DNA of 64,000 bases from the NCBI RefSeq assembly GCF_002270355.1, contig NZ_NJFZ01000006.1:62001-126000 (forward strand). The letters run 5' to 3'. The notes beneath the pieces were generated by a model that saw only the letters and a program-made list of their open reading frames with translations, had not been told where the DNA came from and ran no database searches. How positions within the stretch are numbered: the stretch's first letter is position 1; each line of letters starts with the position of its first letter. Source of the stretch: Flectobacillus sp. BAB-3569. Lineage in GTDB: Bacteria; Bacteroidota; Bacteroidia; Cytophagales; Spirosomataceae. The translations under genes were made by a program, and so were the position numbers. Shown here one piece after another: positions 52,751 to 61,783 of this stretch.

Positions 52751-53302
52751 ATGAAAACAGACAAATATATAGCGGTAATAAGTGTTATTTTATGCTGGAC
52801 ATTGACGCTGATAAGTTGTAAAAAAGAGGAGAAAATTGTTCAAAAGGGAATTTACAATGGACCACTGTCGGAGCTGCATGGTATCAATATGGCATATACC
52901 GATTCGGCAAGAATTATGGTAAGAATGTCGACTGAGACACAACTCACACTCCAAAATGATGACAAGGTTTATCCCAAAGAGGTAAGAATTTTCTTTTTTG
53001 ATAAATTGGGAAATAATACCACAACGCTCCGAGGCGATTCGGCAAGATTTATTCGTTCGAAAAACCTCTATCACATTATGGGGCGCGTGTTGGTCAATAA
53101 CCAAATCAAAAATGAGACCTTACAAACCGATGAGATGTTTTGGAGCCCTGATACCAAGAAGGTTTACACCGATAAACCTGTTGATATCAAAACCCCAGAG
53201 CAAGTATTACACGGCGTAGGAATGGATTCTAATCAAGATTTCACAGATTATACGCTTCGTCGAGTAACGGGCGTCCTGAGCGTGAAAAACTTGCCCCAAT
53301 AA
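52751..53302 (+). CDS. lptC: LPS export periplasmic protein LptC (lipoprotein type)
   Basis: LptC hands lipopolysaccharide from the LptBFG pump to LptA. The 183 residues start with a signal and a lipobox-like LISCKK (Cys 23). The rest is a beta-jellyroll with MAYTDSARIMVRMSTE, YPKEVRIFFFDK, LRGDSARFI and TDEMFWSPDTKKVYTD, typical of the LptC/LptA fold. It follows the barrel gene by 66 bases and ends at a strong terminator, closing the coaX-OMP-lptC unit. Confidence 0.88.
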   Translation: MKTDKYIAVISVILCWTLTLISCKKEEKIVQKGIYNGPLSELHGINMAYTDSARIMVRMSTETQLTLQNDDKVYPKEVRIFFFDKLGNNTTTLRGDSARFIRSKNLYHIMGRVLVNNQIKNETLQTDEMFWSPDTKKVYTDKPVDIKTPEQVLHGVGMDSNQDFTDYTLRRVTGVLSVKNLPQ

Positions 53303-53304
53303 CT

Positions 53305-53340
53305 AAAAAAGGTCAACCCTCATGAGGGTTGACCTTTTTT
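53305..53340. terminator. Bidirectional terminator after lptC
   Basis: AAAAAAGGTCAACCCTCA and TGAGGGTTGACCTTTTTT form a perfect 18-bp inverted repeat without spacer. It serves lptC and the converging DUF4932 gene. Confidence 0.95.
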
Positions 53341-53356
53341 GTTTATTAGAGTTTTT

Positions 53357-54742
53357 CTACTTCAATTCCGCAATAATATCGCTTACTTTTTGGTCGTAGG
53401 TTTTGTCTAAAAACTCATTGTTATACCAATATTCGAGCTTTTCTACAATTTGAGGAAGATAGATAAATGATTTATTTTTGACATTCTCTTGTAAAATCTT
53501 TTCTGCTTTTTTGTTATCTCCAATCAATCGAGCAATAATTACCTCATTGGCTCTATTGAAGTGCTCATAAAGGCATATCTTCCATTGGCTGTATCCTTGT
53601 TGCGACATGTTATCTTTGATAGGCTCAAATAGAGCTTCTTTATCTTTCAGGAGGCTTTCATCTACTTTGTCGATTGCTGGATTAACAAACGAATGTCCAA
53701 ACTCATGCACACAAATATCTCTTAACGAAGTAGAATTGTCATATCCTAACTGAAGGTTTGATACTTGGTTTACTTCTTTCGGCTTGTTAAAAGAGGCAAA
53801 AATATTACCAATAGTATTGGTATTGCCTGCTGCAAAACCTTGTCCAAAAGGAATCGTAAGGCTCGGGTATAGTCGATAGTTTTGTACATTCTTTCTGTAA
53901 AGATGCTCCATCTCAACAATGAAACTTTCTTGTGGAATATTTTGCTCCACTTCCTGAATCATTTTTTGGTAATATGGACTATATCTTTTCAGAAAGTCTT
54001 GAAAATTAATTTCAAGGGCAAATGCATTAAATGCATTAACTAGCTTTTCCGCTTCAGCCTTAGAAGCATAATGGCTTAAAAAGGGATTGTCTTCGCTCAC
54101 TGATGCATTAGGAAAATTGTCCAGCTGCAATAAGAAATTAGAGTTATGAAGATAAAAGTCTTTATCAAAGAAAGTTTTGATAATTGCTAAGTTTTTTGAG
54201 GTTAAAAAGGGTTTAAACTCGTTACCAATCTTGGTAGTAATAGCATACAAATCCTTGATTTTTACTTTCTCCCCATTCATCTCGAATGTTTGATCGTCGG
54301 GAATATCATTAAAATCGCTTAGGTTTAAAAGGGTGTAGCATAAACCTAACAGCTCAATATTTTGATGATAGTTTACTTGTATCTTCTTTTCGGTTAACGT
54401 AGGATATGATAAGGCAAAGGAACCATGGGCTTTCTCTCCCGAAATTTTTAATACTTGAGATTGCGACAAACTAATTTTCTGATGATTGACTTTATTGGTT
54501 GTTGACAGGGTCGTATTTTTTAATGAAAGTAAAACCTTCCCTTGCGAGGTACTTACCGTTGAGCTTAGATATACAAGTGCGTTGGCTTGTTTAGGGAATT
54601 TGAGTTTTTCTGTACCTGTAAATTCATCAAAACTAGCTTTAAGAAAGTTGTCGCTAGGATGATCGCTTTTCCAGTTTTTTGTTACTGAGCATGAACTAAC
54701 AATGATTGAAGTAAGAATCAATAAGGATAATTTTTTAGTCAT
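53357..54742 (-). CDS. DUF4932 lipoprotein, putative zinc metallopeptidase
   Basis: The 461-residue protein has a lipobox near the start (LTSIIVSSCSV, Cys 18) and an H-E-x-x-H zinc motif in CVHEFGHSFVNPAID (about 345-359). Upstream is a Tyr/Leu/Pro segment, YPSLTIPFGQGFAAG. These features fit the DUF4932 family of Bacteroidota. A surface-anchored or periplasmic peptidase is likely by motif, with substrate unknown. The gene is isolated: the lptC terminator converges at its 3' end and a cytochrome c gene lies upstream on the same strand. Confidence 0.75.
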   Translation of the reverse strand: MTKKLSLLILTSIIVSSCSVTKNWKSDHPSDNFLKASFDEFTGTEKLKFPKQANALVYLSSTVSTSQGKVLLSLKNTTLSTTNKVNHQKISLSQSQVLKISGEKAHGSFALSYPTLTEKKIQVNYHQNIELLGLCYTLLNLSDFNDIPDDQTFEMNGEKVKIKDLYAITTKIGNEFKPFLTSKNLAIIKTFFDKDFYLHNSNFLLQLDNFPNASVSEDNPFLSHYASKAEAEKLVNAFNAFALEINFQDFLKRYSPYYQKMIQEVEQNIPQESFIVEMEHLYRKNVQNYRLYPSLTIPFGQGFAAGNTNTIGNIFASFNKPKEVNQVSNLQLGYDNSTSLRDICVHEFGHSFVNPAIDKVDESLLKDKEALFEPIKDNMSQQGYSQWKICLYEHFNRANEVIIARLIGDNKKAEKILQENVKNKSFIYLPQIVEKLEYWYNNEFLDKTYDQKVSDIIAELK

Positions 54743-54870
54743 TTGAGAGAGATGTTTTGGGCGTAATACAATTTTTAATTTGCGATAATACCTGAGTTTT
54801 GGGTAAAAGGTATGATTTATTTGATAGAAGTAGACAGAAATTGTTGAATGGAAAATTACATGGTTGAAAG

Positions 54871-54926
54871 AAAAAATAAAAACCTCGAAAGTCCACTAGT
54901 TGAAACTTTCGAGGTTTTTATTTTTT
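54871..54926. terminator. Terminator downstream of the cytochrome c gene
   Basis: AAAAAATAAAAACCTCGAAA (and GT) at 54871-54892 pairs with its perfect inverse at 54905-54926, a 22-bp stem with a 12-base loop. It lies just after the cytochrome c stop codon on the minus strand. Confidence 0.9.
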
Positions 54927-54934
54927 CTGAGCTA

Positions 54935-55347
54935 CTATTTTTCGCAGGTATCCAAGATTTTTTTGACAGCCTTGACATCGGTGATTGTCTTTTCGCCACC
55001 CCATTCGTTATAAATGTAGGTGGTGATTTCAGCTACGTCTATCCCTTGTAACTGTTTGTTGGCGGGCATAGGTTGATGATACGTTTTGCCATTTACAACA
55101 ATAGTATCGTTCAAGCCATTGCGGATACCACAAATAATACGATTTTTATTTTTTTCAAGAAATCCGAACCATTTATCGGAGGATATAGTCCTGCTAATCC
55201 TTTTCCATCTATTTGATGACAGTTTTCGCAATGTGTTTTGTACAAAGCCTGTCCGTCGATATAATATTGTTTGAGCTTGAGTTCTTCTTGGCTCTGGCAA
55301 GCCATCATTAAAGAAGTAACAAATAAGCCGAATAAGAATTTTTTCAT
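54935..55347 (-). pseudogene. Small cytochrome c lipoprotein, apparent frameshift
   Basis: A signal peptide with lipobox (LMMACQS, Cys 17) leads into a haem-binding CENCHQIDGKGLAGLYPPI. The first frame then goes astray after GSDFLKK. The second frame supplies NKNRIICGIRNGLND, the axial methionine in YHQPMPANKQL and a normal end, VKKILDTCEK. One extra base in the T7 run at 55149-55155 (A on the coding strand) joins the two into a 137-residue class I cytochrome c. It would act as an envelope electron carrier, and it lies before the SCO gene (on the same strand), consistent with an oxidase-related role. Confidence 0.85.
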
Positions 55348-55359
55348 AAGAATATACCT

Positions 55360-55475
55360 CTATTAATAAGCTTTAGGCAATATGCTGTAAGCATTAGGCA
55401 AGCATAACTTTTAGCTTACGGCATATTGCTTAACGCCTATTGCGGGGAAAATTGGTTTCATTTTGCCCATTAACT
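55360..55475. repeat. Family E repeat between SCO and cytochrome c genes
   Basis: AAGCTTTAGGCAATATGCTG and GTAAGCATTAGGC are inverted as TTAGCTTACGGCATATTGC and AACGCCTATTGCGGGG, forming a palindrome. The tail GGTTTCATTTTGCCCATTAA resembles that before the second GMC gene. Confidence 0.6.
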
Positions 55476-55485
55476 TATTTCAAAA

Positions 55486-56145
55486 CTATTTTTGTGGATA
55501 TTGTTCAGCTAAAAGCACTTCGATATCCTTTATTAAATTATCAACTTTTTCGGGAACAGTCCCATCGTAAATCCCTCGGATATGGCGGTCTTTGTCTACC
55601 AAAATGAAGGCTCCACTATGAACAATGCCTCCAGGTTGGGTAGGGTCGTCGGTAGCGGTAACCATATAGCTTTTTTGACCAAGCTCATAGATTTTCATTT
55701 TGTCGCCTGTTACCATTTGCCATTTTTTAGAATCAAGCCCCAAATTTTGACCAAACTCCTTCAAGACACTTGGCGTATCGTGACGAGGGTCGATGGTATG
55801 TGATAAAATCATGAAATGTGGATTGTCTTTGTATTTTTCAAAAACTCTCAACATTTGTGTTTTCATTTTTGGGCAAATCGTAGGACAGGTGGTAAAGAAA
55901 AAGTCGGCTACATAGATTTTGCCTTCAACATCTTTCTGTGTAAAAACCACAGAATCTTGATTGATAAAACTAAAATCAGGAATAGTATGATAAACCGAAT
56001 CGGTGAGACTTTTACCGTTTTCTACTCTGGTTTCTACACTTTTTTGACCAAGATAGGGGAGTTTTTTTGAGCCATCAGAGCATGACCAAGCCAATAATGC
56101 TATACCTACCATTAAAGCTTTGTGTGTTAATGAAGATAGTTGCAT
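55486..56145 (-). CDS. SCO1/SenC-family copper-binding thioredoxin-like protein
   Basis: SCO proteins deliver copper to cytochrome c oxidase or act as thiol-disulfide enzymes in the periplasm. The 219 residues have a lipobox (LLAWSCSDG, Cys 22), the copper/thiol motif TTCPTICPKMKTQM (C-x3-C) and the conserved His stretch ILSHTIDPRHDTP. It overlaps the preceding lipoprotein gene by one base (TAATG), so they are translationally coupled, and the cytochrome c gene follows. Confidence 0.93.
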   Translation of the reverse strand: MQLSSLTHKALMVGIALLAWSCSDGSKKLPYLGQKSVETRVENGKSLTDSVYHTIPDFSFINQDSVVFTQKDVEGKIYVADFFFTTCPTICPKMKTQMLRVFEKYKDNPHFMILSHTIDPRHDTPSVLKEFGQNLGLDSKKWQMVTGDKMKIYELGQKSYMVTATDDPTQPGGIVHSGAFILVDKDRHIRGIYDGTVPEKVDNLIKDIEVLLAEQYPQK

Positions 56146-56549
56146 TATTTACTTAAAAATTGTTTTGCGTTGGTAATACTTGTATTGGTAATATCTTTTA
56201 CTTCATTGATTCTTTTCTTCTCGTTTTCGAGATATTTCATCACCTCTTCGTTGCCTTTACCTTTCACTGACTCTGGATTATATTCAGCCATCCAGTTAGA
56301 CATTTTGATATCTGCCGAATCAAGCTGAATAAACAAATCACGTGCTTTTGCTGAGTCTTTCGAAACTTTAGCTACACTATCGAGCTGGCTTTTGAGAGTC
56401 ATGATTTCATCCATTTTGGGCATTACTTCATCATGCACTGCAATCACTTCATCGATGAGTTTTTTTTGTTGATCTTCTTGTTGCGCTTTCTGACAAGAAC
56501 TTGCTCCAAGCAGGAACAACACAGGAATAATAATCTTTTTCATAAGCAT
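56145..56549 (-). CDS. Small helical lipoprotein of unknown function
   Basis: The protein of 132-134 residues (starts at 56549 or 56543, the latter giving MKKIIIPVLFLLGASSC) is a lipoprotein with a helical, charged body: DEVIAVHDEVMPKMDEIMTLKSQLDSV and YLENEKKRINEVKDITN. Small helical lipoproteins of this kind often precede SCO genes in Bacteroidota. A helper role in oxidase or copper assembly is suggested by coupling to the SCO gene, but there is no direct evidence. Confidence 0.72.
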   Translation of the reverse strand: MLMKKIIIPVLFLLGASSCQKAQQEDQQKKLIDEVIAVHDEVMPKMDEIMTLKSQLDSVAKVSKDSAKARDLFIQLDSADIKMSNWMAEYNPESVKGKGNEEVMKYLENEKKRINEVKDITNTSITNAKQFLSK

Positions 56550-56654
56550 TTAAAATATATCGTTCTGTGAACTAGCAAAGGGTGTTTGGTGATTAGATAG
56601 AATCAAACAACAAAAAAAGGTGATGTTTGCTCCTTATAAAATGACGATGGTCAG

Positions 56655-58322
56655 TTATTGTTCTTGAAGGTGTTTTTCAAGAATTTCACGGGCATTGTCT
56701 AAAATAGCCGCAGAAGGGTTTTGTCCACCAATCATTTGAGCTATTTCCATGATACGTTCGTCTTTAGATAACTCTTTAATTCTAGAAACGGTTCTTTCAG
56801 ATGAGTGGTCTTTGTATACAAAATAATGAACTGACCCTTGAGCCGCAATCTGGTGTAAGTGTGTAATGGCAATAATTTGATGGCTTTTGCTCATTTCACG
56901 CATCATATTTCCTACTTTGATAGATACTTCACCCGAAATACCTGTATCTATTTCATCGAAAACAATGGTTGGTAAAGCGCGTTTGTTGGCTAAAATATAT
57001 TTGATTGCCAGCATCAAACGACTAAATTCACCTCCCGATGCCACATTTTTGAGCGGTTGTGGCTTGATGCCTTTATTGGCGGAGAATAACAGGTTTACCA
57101 CGTTGATTCCCGTAGGAGATGGCTTGATAAATTCATTCTCAACTTTCAGGGCTGCGTTTGGCATGCCTAAGTCTATCAGAAGACTTGTAATCTGCGCTTC
57201 AATCGTACTCAAGACATTCAGTCGAGACTTTGAAAGGGCTTCTGCGCTTTTTTGTAAGGCTTTTTCTGCCTTTTCAACTTTAGCTTTTGCCTCGGCTAGA
57301 TTTTCATCAAGATTCAAAACTTTTCCTACCTTTACCTCTAAATCTGCTTGAATTTTTAATAAGTCGATATCCTTTTTAACCTGATGCTTTTGTAGAAGAT
57401 GATAAATAGTATCTACCCTCACTTGAAGTGCTTCTATTTTTTCATTATCTATTTCTACTTGTTCCGATTCACCTTCTATCTCGTTAGAAATATCTTTGAT
57501 TTCAATCAAACAAGAATTGAGTCTTTCACGCAATTGTTTAAAATGCTCGCCATATTGACTAATAGCGTTGAGGTTGGCTAAAGTGGTTCCAAACAAAGAA
57601 ATAATAGACTGCTCAGAGCCACTCAGGATCTCGGCAGATTGCTGGAGTTTGGACTTGACATCTTCAGCATTTTCGAGCTTATTGAGTTCAGCTTCGAGCG
57701 CCTCCAACTCGTTTCCTTTTAGCTTTGCTTTTTGAAGTTCATCTAGCAAAAAGGAATTATAGTCAAATTCTTTTTTACTGTTTTTAGCGTCGCTAACTAA
57801 TTCATCATAAGCTTTGTATGCTTTTTGGTAGTTGCTAAAATCAAGTTTGTATTTTTCGAGAAGCGTATCATTTTGGGCAAAAGTATCAACGATTTGGAGT
57901 TGATATTCGGTAGCACCCAACAATAAATTGTCGTGCTGAGAATGCACATCCATCAATTGAGAAGCAATACGACGGAGTGTTTCAAGATTTACGGGAGTAT
58001 CATTGATAAAAGCACGTGTTTTTCCCTGTGGGGAAATTTCTCGGCGAATAATACAATGGTCTTCGTAATCGAGTTCTTCTTCCTCAAAAAGGCTTTTGAT
58101 GATAAAACCAGAAAGATTAAACTCTCCTTCAATCACACATTTATCTTCTGGATTGTAGAGGGTTTTAGTGTCGGCACGATTCCCTAACAACAAGCCAATA
58201 GCTCCCAACATAATAGACTTACCCGCACCTGTCTCACCCGTGATGATGTTTAAAGCGGGATTTGGAGTTAACTCCAGGCGCTCAATCAGCGCATAGTTTT
58301 TTATCTTTAAATGAGTAAGCAT
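56655..58322 (-). CDS. recN: DNA repair protein RecN
   Basis: RecN is an SMC-like ATPase for double-strand break repair. The 555 residues show Walker A ITGETGAGKSIMLGAIG near the N-terminus, a long coiled coil (about 150-390), the ABC signature region VASGGEFSRLMLAIK and Walker B IVFDEIDTGISGEVS, then the H-loop AITHLHQIAAQG. Length and domain order fit the family. It is followed on the minus strand by the small lipoprotein-SCO genes after about 100 bases. Confidence 0.97.
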   Translation of the reverse strand: MLTHLKIKNYALIERLELTPNPALNIITGETGAGKSIMLGAIGLLLGNRADTKTLYNPEDKCVIEGEFNLSGFIIKSLFEEEELDYEDHCIIRREISPQGKTRAFINDTPVNLETLRRIASQLMDVHSQHDNLLLGATEYQLQIVDTFAQNDTLLEKYKLDFSNYQKAYKAYDELVSDAKNSKKEFDYNSFLLDELQKAKLKGNELEALEAELNKLENAEDVKSKLQQSAEILSGSEQSIISLFGTTLANLNAISQYGEHFKQLRERLNSCLIEIKDISNEIEGESEQVEIDNEKIEALQVRVDTIYHLLQKHQVKKDIDLLKIQADLEVKVGKVLNLDENLAEAKAKVEKAEKALQKSAEALSKSRLNVLSTIEAQITSLLIDLGMPNAALKVENEFIKPSPTGINVVNLLFSANKGIKPQPLKNVASGGEFSRLMLAIKYILANKRALPTIVFDEIDTGISGEVSIKVGNMMREMSKSHQIIAITHLHQIAAQGSVHYFVYKDHSSERTVSRIKELSKDERIMEIAQMIGGQNPSAAILDNAREILEKHLQEQ

Positions 58323-58497
58323 CGTATTATGAAGAATCCAGAAAGGTAAAGTTACCTGTCCAAAGATGATGTATCTTGATTAAGTTTTATAGATTTGCTC
58401 AAAACCCTAAGCAAATCACCAAGCTCTTGGCTAATAACCGTAAGCTACGACGACATTTTTACAAAAATACAATCTATAATATTATCAATCGGTAAAT

Positions 58498-59304
58498 TTA
58501 ATCTTCAAATTTTGCGCTACGTTTCTGTGTTTGTGCCAAGAATGCCTCCTGCAAGTCGTTGGACAATAGCATCGCTGCGTTCCAAGTAGCCATATATTCA
58601 AGACTATCTTTGGTCGAATGCTCCAGACTGTAGTTCAAAATATGTTTCGTACCTCTAATAGCTATCGGCGATTTGGAGGCAATTTGAGTGGCAATTTCCC
58701 ATACATATTGCTCAAGCTCAGCTCGCGTCTCGAATGCTTTATTGACAAGTCCGATCTGTTGAGCTTCGGTGCCCGAAACTGCCCTACCAGTAAAGGCGAG
58801 TTCTCTAGCAATACTTGGGTTGATGAGTTTGGGTAAACGTTGTAAAGTTCCAAGATCAGCTACCATCCCCATATCTATTTCTTTGATGGTAAAATATGCA
58901 TCATTGGTACAGTAGCGCATATCTGCCGCACAAATTAGGTCTACACCCGCGCCTATACACCCTCCATGAATAGCCATAAGGACGGGTTTTGTACAATTTT
59001 CTATGGCATTGATAGGTGATTGTAAATCAATTATTTGCTTTCTAAGTCTTTCTCTTTTTTTTCCTTCGCAAGATAGGGTATTTTGGGTAACTGACATCAA
59101 TAGTGATAAATCAATTCCTGCACAAAAATGTTTGCTATCTCCTCCAGAAATAATCACTACTCGTATGGTATCGTCGTCATTAATTTGCTCAAAAATTAAT
59201 TGTAACTCTTCCCACGACTTGGCGTCTAGCGCATTTGCTTTATGAGGTCTATTGATAATGATTTGAGCAATATGGTTTTGGATGCTGAACAGAAGTGTTT
59301 CCAT
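58498..59304 (-). CDS. Crotonase-family protein, dienoyl-CoA isomerase (ECH1)-like
   Basis: This 268-residue crotonase fold protein has the oxyanion-hole stretches SKHFCAGIDLSLL and HGGCIGAGVDLICAADMRYC. The active-site segment IKEIDMGMVADLGTLQRLPKLI is typical of delta(3,5)-delta(2,4)-dienoyl-CoA isomerases, with Asp residues at the catalytic positions, rather than plain enoyl-CoA hydratases that use two Glu. It likely helps degrade unsaturated fatty acids. No other beta-oxidation gene is adjacent. Hydratase activity cannot be excluded from sequence alone. Confidence 0.87.
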   Translation of the reverse strand: METLLFSIQNHIAQIIINRPHKANALDAKSWEELQLIFEQINDDDTIRVVIISGGDSKHFCAGIDLSLLMSVTQNTLSCEGKKRERLRKQIIDLQSPINAIENCTKPVLMAIHGGCIGAGVDLICAADMRYCTNDAYFTIKEIDMGMVADLGTLQRLPKLINPSIARELAFTGRAVSGTEAQQIGLVNKAFETRAELEQYVWEIATQIASKSPIAIRGTKHILNYSLEHSTKDSLEYMATWNAAMLLSNDLQEAFLAQTQKRSAKFED

Positions 59305-59552
59305 GTTAAAAATAGTTTAGCCTATTATTGAAAGATTAAGATAAGAATTCTTTTGTTACAGAATGAATCTATAAAAAATTAGCAGAATTTAATTAATTAT
59401 TAAAGCCTTGTATATCAAATTGTTGTAATATTACCCCCGAATAAAAATGAGCTAAATAATAATTACTTTTTGCTCTTTGGCATTCACCTTTTACCTTTAC
59501 GAAACTTTTCTTAATAATAGGAATTTTCAATAACAGATAACGACACGAAAAA

Positions 59553-60431
59553 ATGAGTGTACTTGTTAACAAAAACTCTAGAATAATTGTACAAGGCTTT
59601 ACGGGCTCGGAAGGTACTTTCCATGCTCAGCAGATGATAGAATACGGCTCGAACGTCGTAGGTGGTGTTACTCCAGGAAAAGGTGGTACTACTCACCTTG
59701 ACCGTCCGGTTTTCAATACTGTATTGGAGGCTGTTCAACAAGTAGGTGCTGACACTTCGATTATTTTTGTACCGCCTGCATTTGCTGCAGATGCTATCAT
59801 GGAATCAGCTGACGCAGGTATCAAAGTGATTATTTGTATCACTGAAGGTATTCCTACTAAGGACATGATCTACGCTAAAGAATACATCAAAGGCAAAGAA
59901 ACTCGTTTGATTGGCCCTAACTGTCCAGGCGTAATGACTGCTGGAGAATGTAAAGTAGGTATCATGCCTGCATTTATCTTCTCTAAAGGTAAAATTGGTA
60001 TCGTTTCAAAATCAGGTACTTTAACTTACGAAGCAGTAGATCAATTAACAAAGGCTGGCTTAGGTCAGACTACAGCTATCGGTATTGGTGGTGACCCAAT
60101 CATTGGTACTACTACTAAAGAAGCTGTTGAGTTGTTGATGAATGACCCTGAAACTGAAGGTATCGTAATGATCGGTGAAATCGGTGGAGGAATGGAAGCT
60201 GAAGCTGCTCGTTGGATCAAAGAAACTGGTAACAAAAAGCCAGTTGTTGGTTTCATCGCAGGTCAAACTGCTCCAAAAGGTCGTCGTATGGGTCATGCTG
60301 GTGCTATCATCGGTGGTGCTGACGATACTGCTGCAGCTAAAATGGCTATCATGGAAGAGTGTGGTATCCATGTTGTTCATTCACCTGCTGACATTGGTGA
60401 AACAATGTTGAAAGCGCTAGGTTTGAAATAA
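59553..60431 (+). CDS. sucD: Succinate-CoA ligase alpha subunit
   Basis: SucD, with SucC, makes succinate and ATP/GTP from succinyl-CoA in the TCA cycle. The 292 residues have the CoA-binding Rossmann region [15 protein letters not shown], the GPNCPGVMT loop, [16 protein letters not shown] and the phospho-histidine in RMGHAGAII. sucC is not in the window. Codon use looks highly optimised, in line with a central enzyme. It is followed by a terminator at 60534-60566. Confidence 0.97.
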   Translation: MSVLVNKNSRIIVQGFTGSEGTFHAQQMIEYGSNVVGGVTPGKGGTTHLDRPVFNTVLEAVQQVGADTSIIFVPPAFAADAIMESADAGIKVIICITEGIPTKDMIYAKEYIKGKETRLIGPNCPGVMTAGECKVGIMPAFIFSKGKIGIVSKSGTLTYEAVDQLTKAGLGQTTAIGIGGDPIIGTTTKEAVELLMNDPETEGIVMIGEIGGGMEAEAARWIKETGNKKPVVGFIAGQTAPKGRRMGHAGAIIGGADDTAAAKMAIMEECGIHVVHSPADIGETMLKALGLK

Positions 60432-60445
60432 TTGTGAGTCGGCAG

Positions 60446-60476
60446 TTGGCTTTTGCTGATAGCTAATGTAATTTTG
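60446..60476 (+). promoter_or_regulatory. Putative promoter for the DUF4271-hemD unit
   Basis: TTG (60446-60448), a 20-base spacer and TAATTTTG (60469-60476) fit the -33/-7 pattern. A transcript from here would carry the following hairpin in its leader. Confidence 0.5.
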
Positions 60477-60533
60477 CAAAAAATATTACACGGTATTGCA
60501 ACAAGTCAACGCTTCATATTATCAAAATACGGC

Positions 60534-60566
60534 AAAACCTGACAAATCAATATTTGTCAGGTTTTT
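60534..60566 (+). terminator. Hairpin after sucD and 8 bases before the next start codon
   Basis: AAAACCTGACAAA and TTTGTCAGGTTTT form a 13-bp stem with a 6-base loop and U-tract. It looks like the sucD terminator, but it is so close to the DUF4271 start that it must also lie in that gene's leader. Confidence 0.85.
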
Positions 60567-60573
60567 GTGCTTC

Positions 60574-61737
60574 ATGCCGTTGCAAGCATTCTTCATCGGA
60601 ATGTTCTTGCTCACTTCTGTTTCGTCCTCGTTGGCTGGGAATGTAGGCCCAAACAAGGCCTATTATTTGGTATATGATTACCACGATGATTGGCAGGTAT
60701 TTGACGAACAGTACAAAGCCTATGTTCCGTACATTCGTAACGAACATAAAGATTATAACTCTTTCAGCTTATTTTTTGATTCGGAAAACTACCGAGGCTA
60801 CAAGCTGCTATACTTTTCGAGCAAAGAAAACTATCTTTTTATCAACGCTTCGTTGCAGCGTAAGCTTCCTATTGACCAATGGGTAGTTATGGATGTTGAT
60901 AGTTTGAAGGAAAAATATGGTAAAACCAAAGTGTTCTTGACTTTTTACGGCAACAATACGAGCGTTGAAGCCATCTCTGTATTAGTTGGGAATAAGGTCT
61001 CGAAGGTTGAGAAAAGCATTCAAATCTCAGATTCACTCCTGACTGTTATTCCAAGAGAATTGACTCCTTTTCAGGATTATTTGATACTGAGTATTTTGTT
61101 TTTGGCGATATGCTACGCCTTTTTGTATAATATCCAGCCAAAGGCATTTGACCGATATTTCAGTATTAAGGATTTACTCACAATTAATCTTCGAGAAGAT
61201 TCTCTAGTGATCAATAAGCCTTTCGATTTAGCTAATTTATTATTTGTGCTCAATCTAAGTTTCACACTTTCGTTTATCATCATGTTGGTGCAAAATGAAG
61301 AAACTGATTTGTTTTCTGTCAGTACAATTTTGATGGAAAGTGAAAGTTTGATGGGCTTTTTTATCAATTTTCTAGAATTGGGAATTGTTGTGTTTTTTAT
61401 TTTGATTGGAAAATACATCGCATTGGCTATTTTGACGAACCTTTACAGACTAGAAAACATTACCAATATTCACTTTTTTAAGGTAATTCAGGCTTCAAGT
61501 ATATTTTTCTTATTGTTGGCAATAGGCTTAAGTTTTTGCTCGGTATCTTATCCTGATGTACTTCGAAATGCTCAAGAAATCCTGTTTGTACCTATTTCAT
61601 TCTTCTTTATCGTAAGATTAATATTGATTTACTTTACGATAAATAAGCTGACACCGTTAAAAAATCTGTATTTATTTTCGTATCTTTGCATCGTTGAATT
61701 AATCCCCTTGATAGTAGGGATACGATTTGCCATATAA
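60574..61737 (+). CDS. DUF4271 membrane protein
   Basis: The chosen ATG at 60574 (MPLQAFFIGMFLLTSVSSSLAG) gives a 387-residue protein with a signal-like first segment, a soluble region (about 25-165) rich in Tyr/Lys/Ser, and about six membrane helices in the C-terminal half, ending NLYLFSYLCIVELIPLIVGIRF, the DUF4271 signature. An upstream TTG at 60496 would place the terminator stem inside the coding region, so I rejected it. The function is unknown. It precedes hemD by 46 bases, an arrangement typical of Bacteroidota. Confidence 0.8.
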   Translation: MPLQAFFIGMFLLTSVSSSLAGNVGPNKAYYLVYDYHDDWQVFDEQYKAYVPYIRNEHKDYNSFSLFFDSENYRGYKLLYFSSKENYLFINASLQRKLPIDQWVVMDVDSLKEKYGKTKVFLTFYGNNTSVEAISVLVGNKVSKVEKSIQISDSLLTVIPRELTPFQDYLILSILFLAICYAFLYNIQPKAFDRYFSIKDLLTINLREDSLVINKPFDLANLLFVLNLSFTLSFIIMLVQNEETDLFSVSTILMESESLMGFFINFLELGIVVFFILIGKYIALAILTNLYRLENITNIHFFKVIQASSIFFLLLAIGLSFCSVSYPDVLRNAQEILFVPISFFFIVRLILIYFTINKLTPLKNLYLFSYLCIVELIPLIVGIRFAI

Positions 61738-61783
61738 AAGGCCTCAACATTTATCACCACATTAAAGTTTAACTGCATTGAGC

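Noticed and set aside
60496-60573. TTG start of the DUF4271 gene at 60496
   Set aside because: It would translate through a strong terminator hairpin; the ATG at 60574 gives a proper signal-like start.
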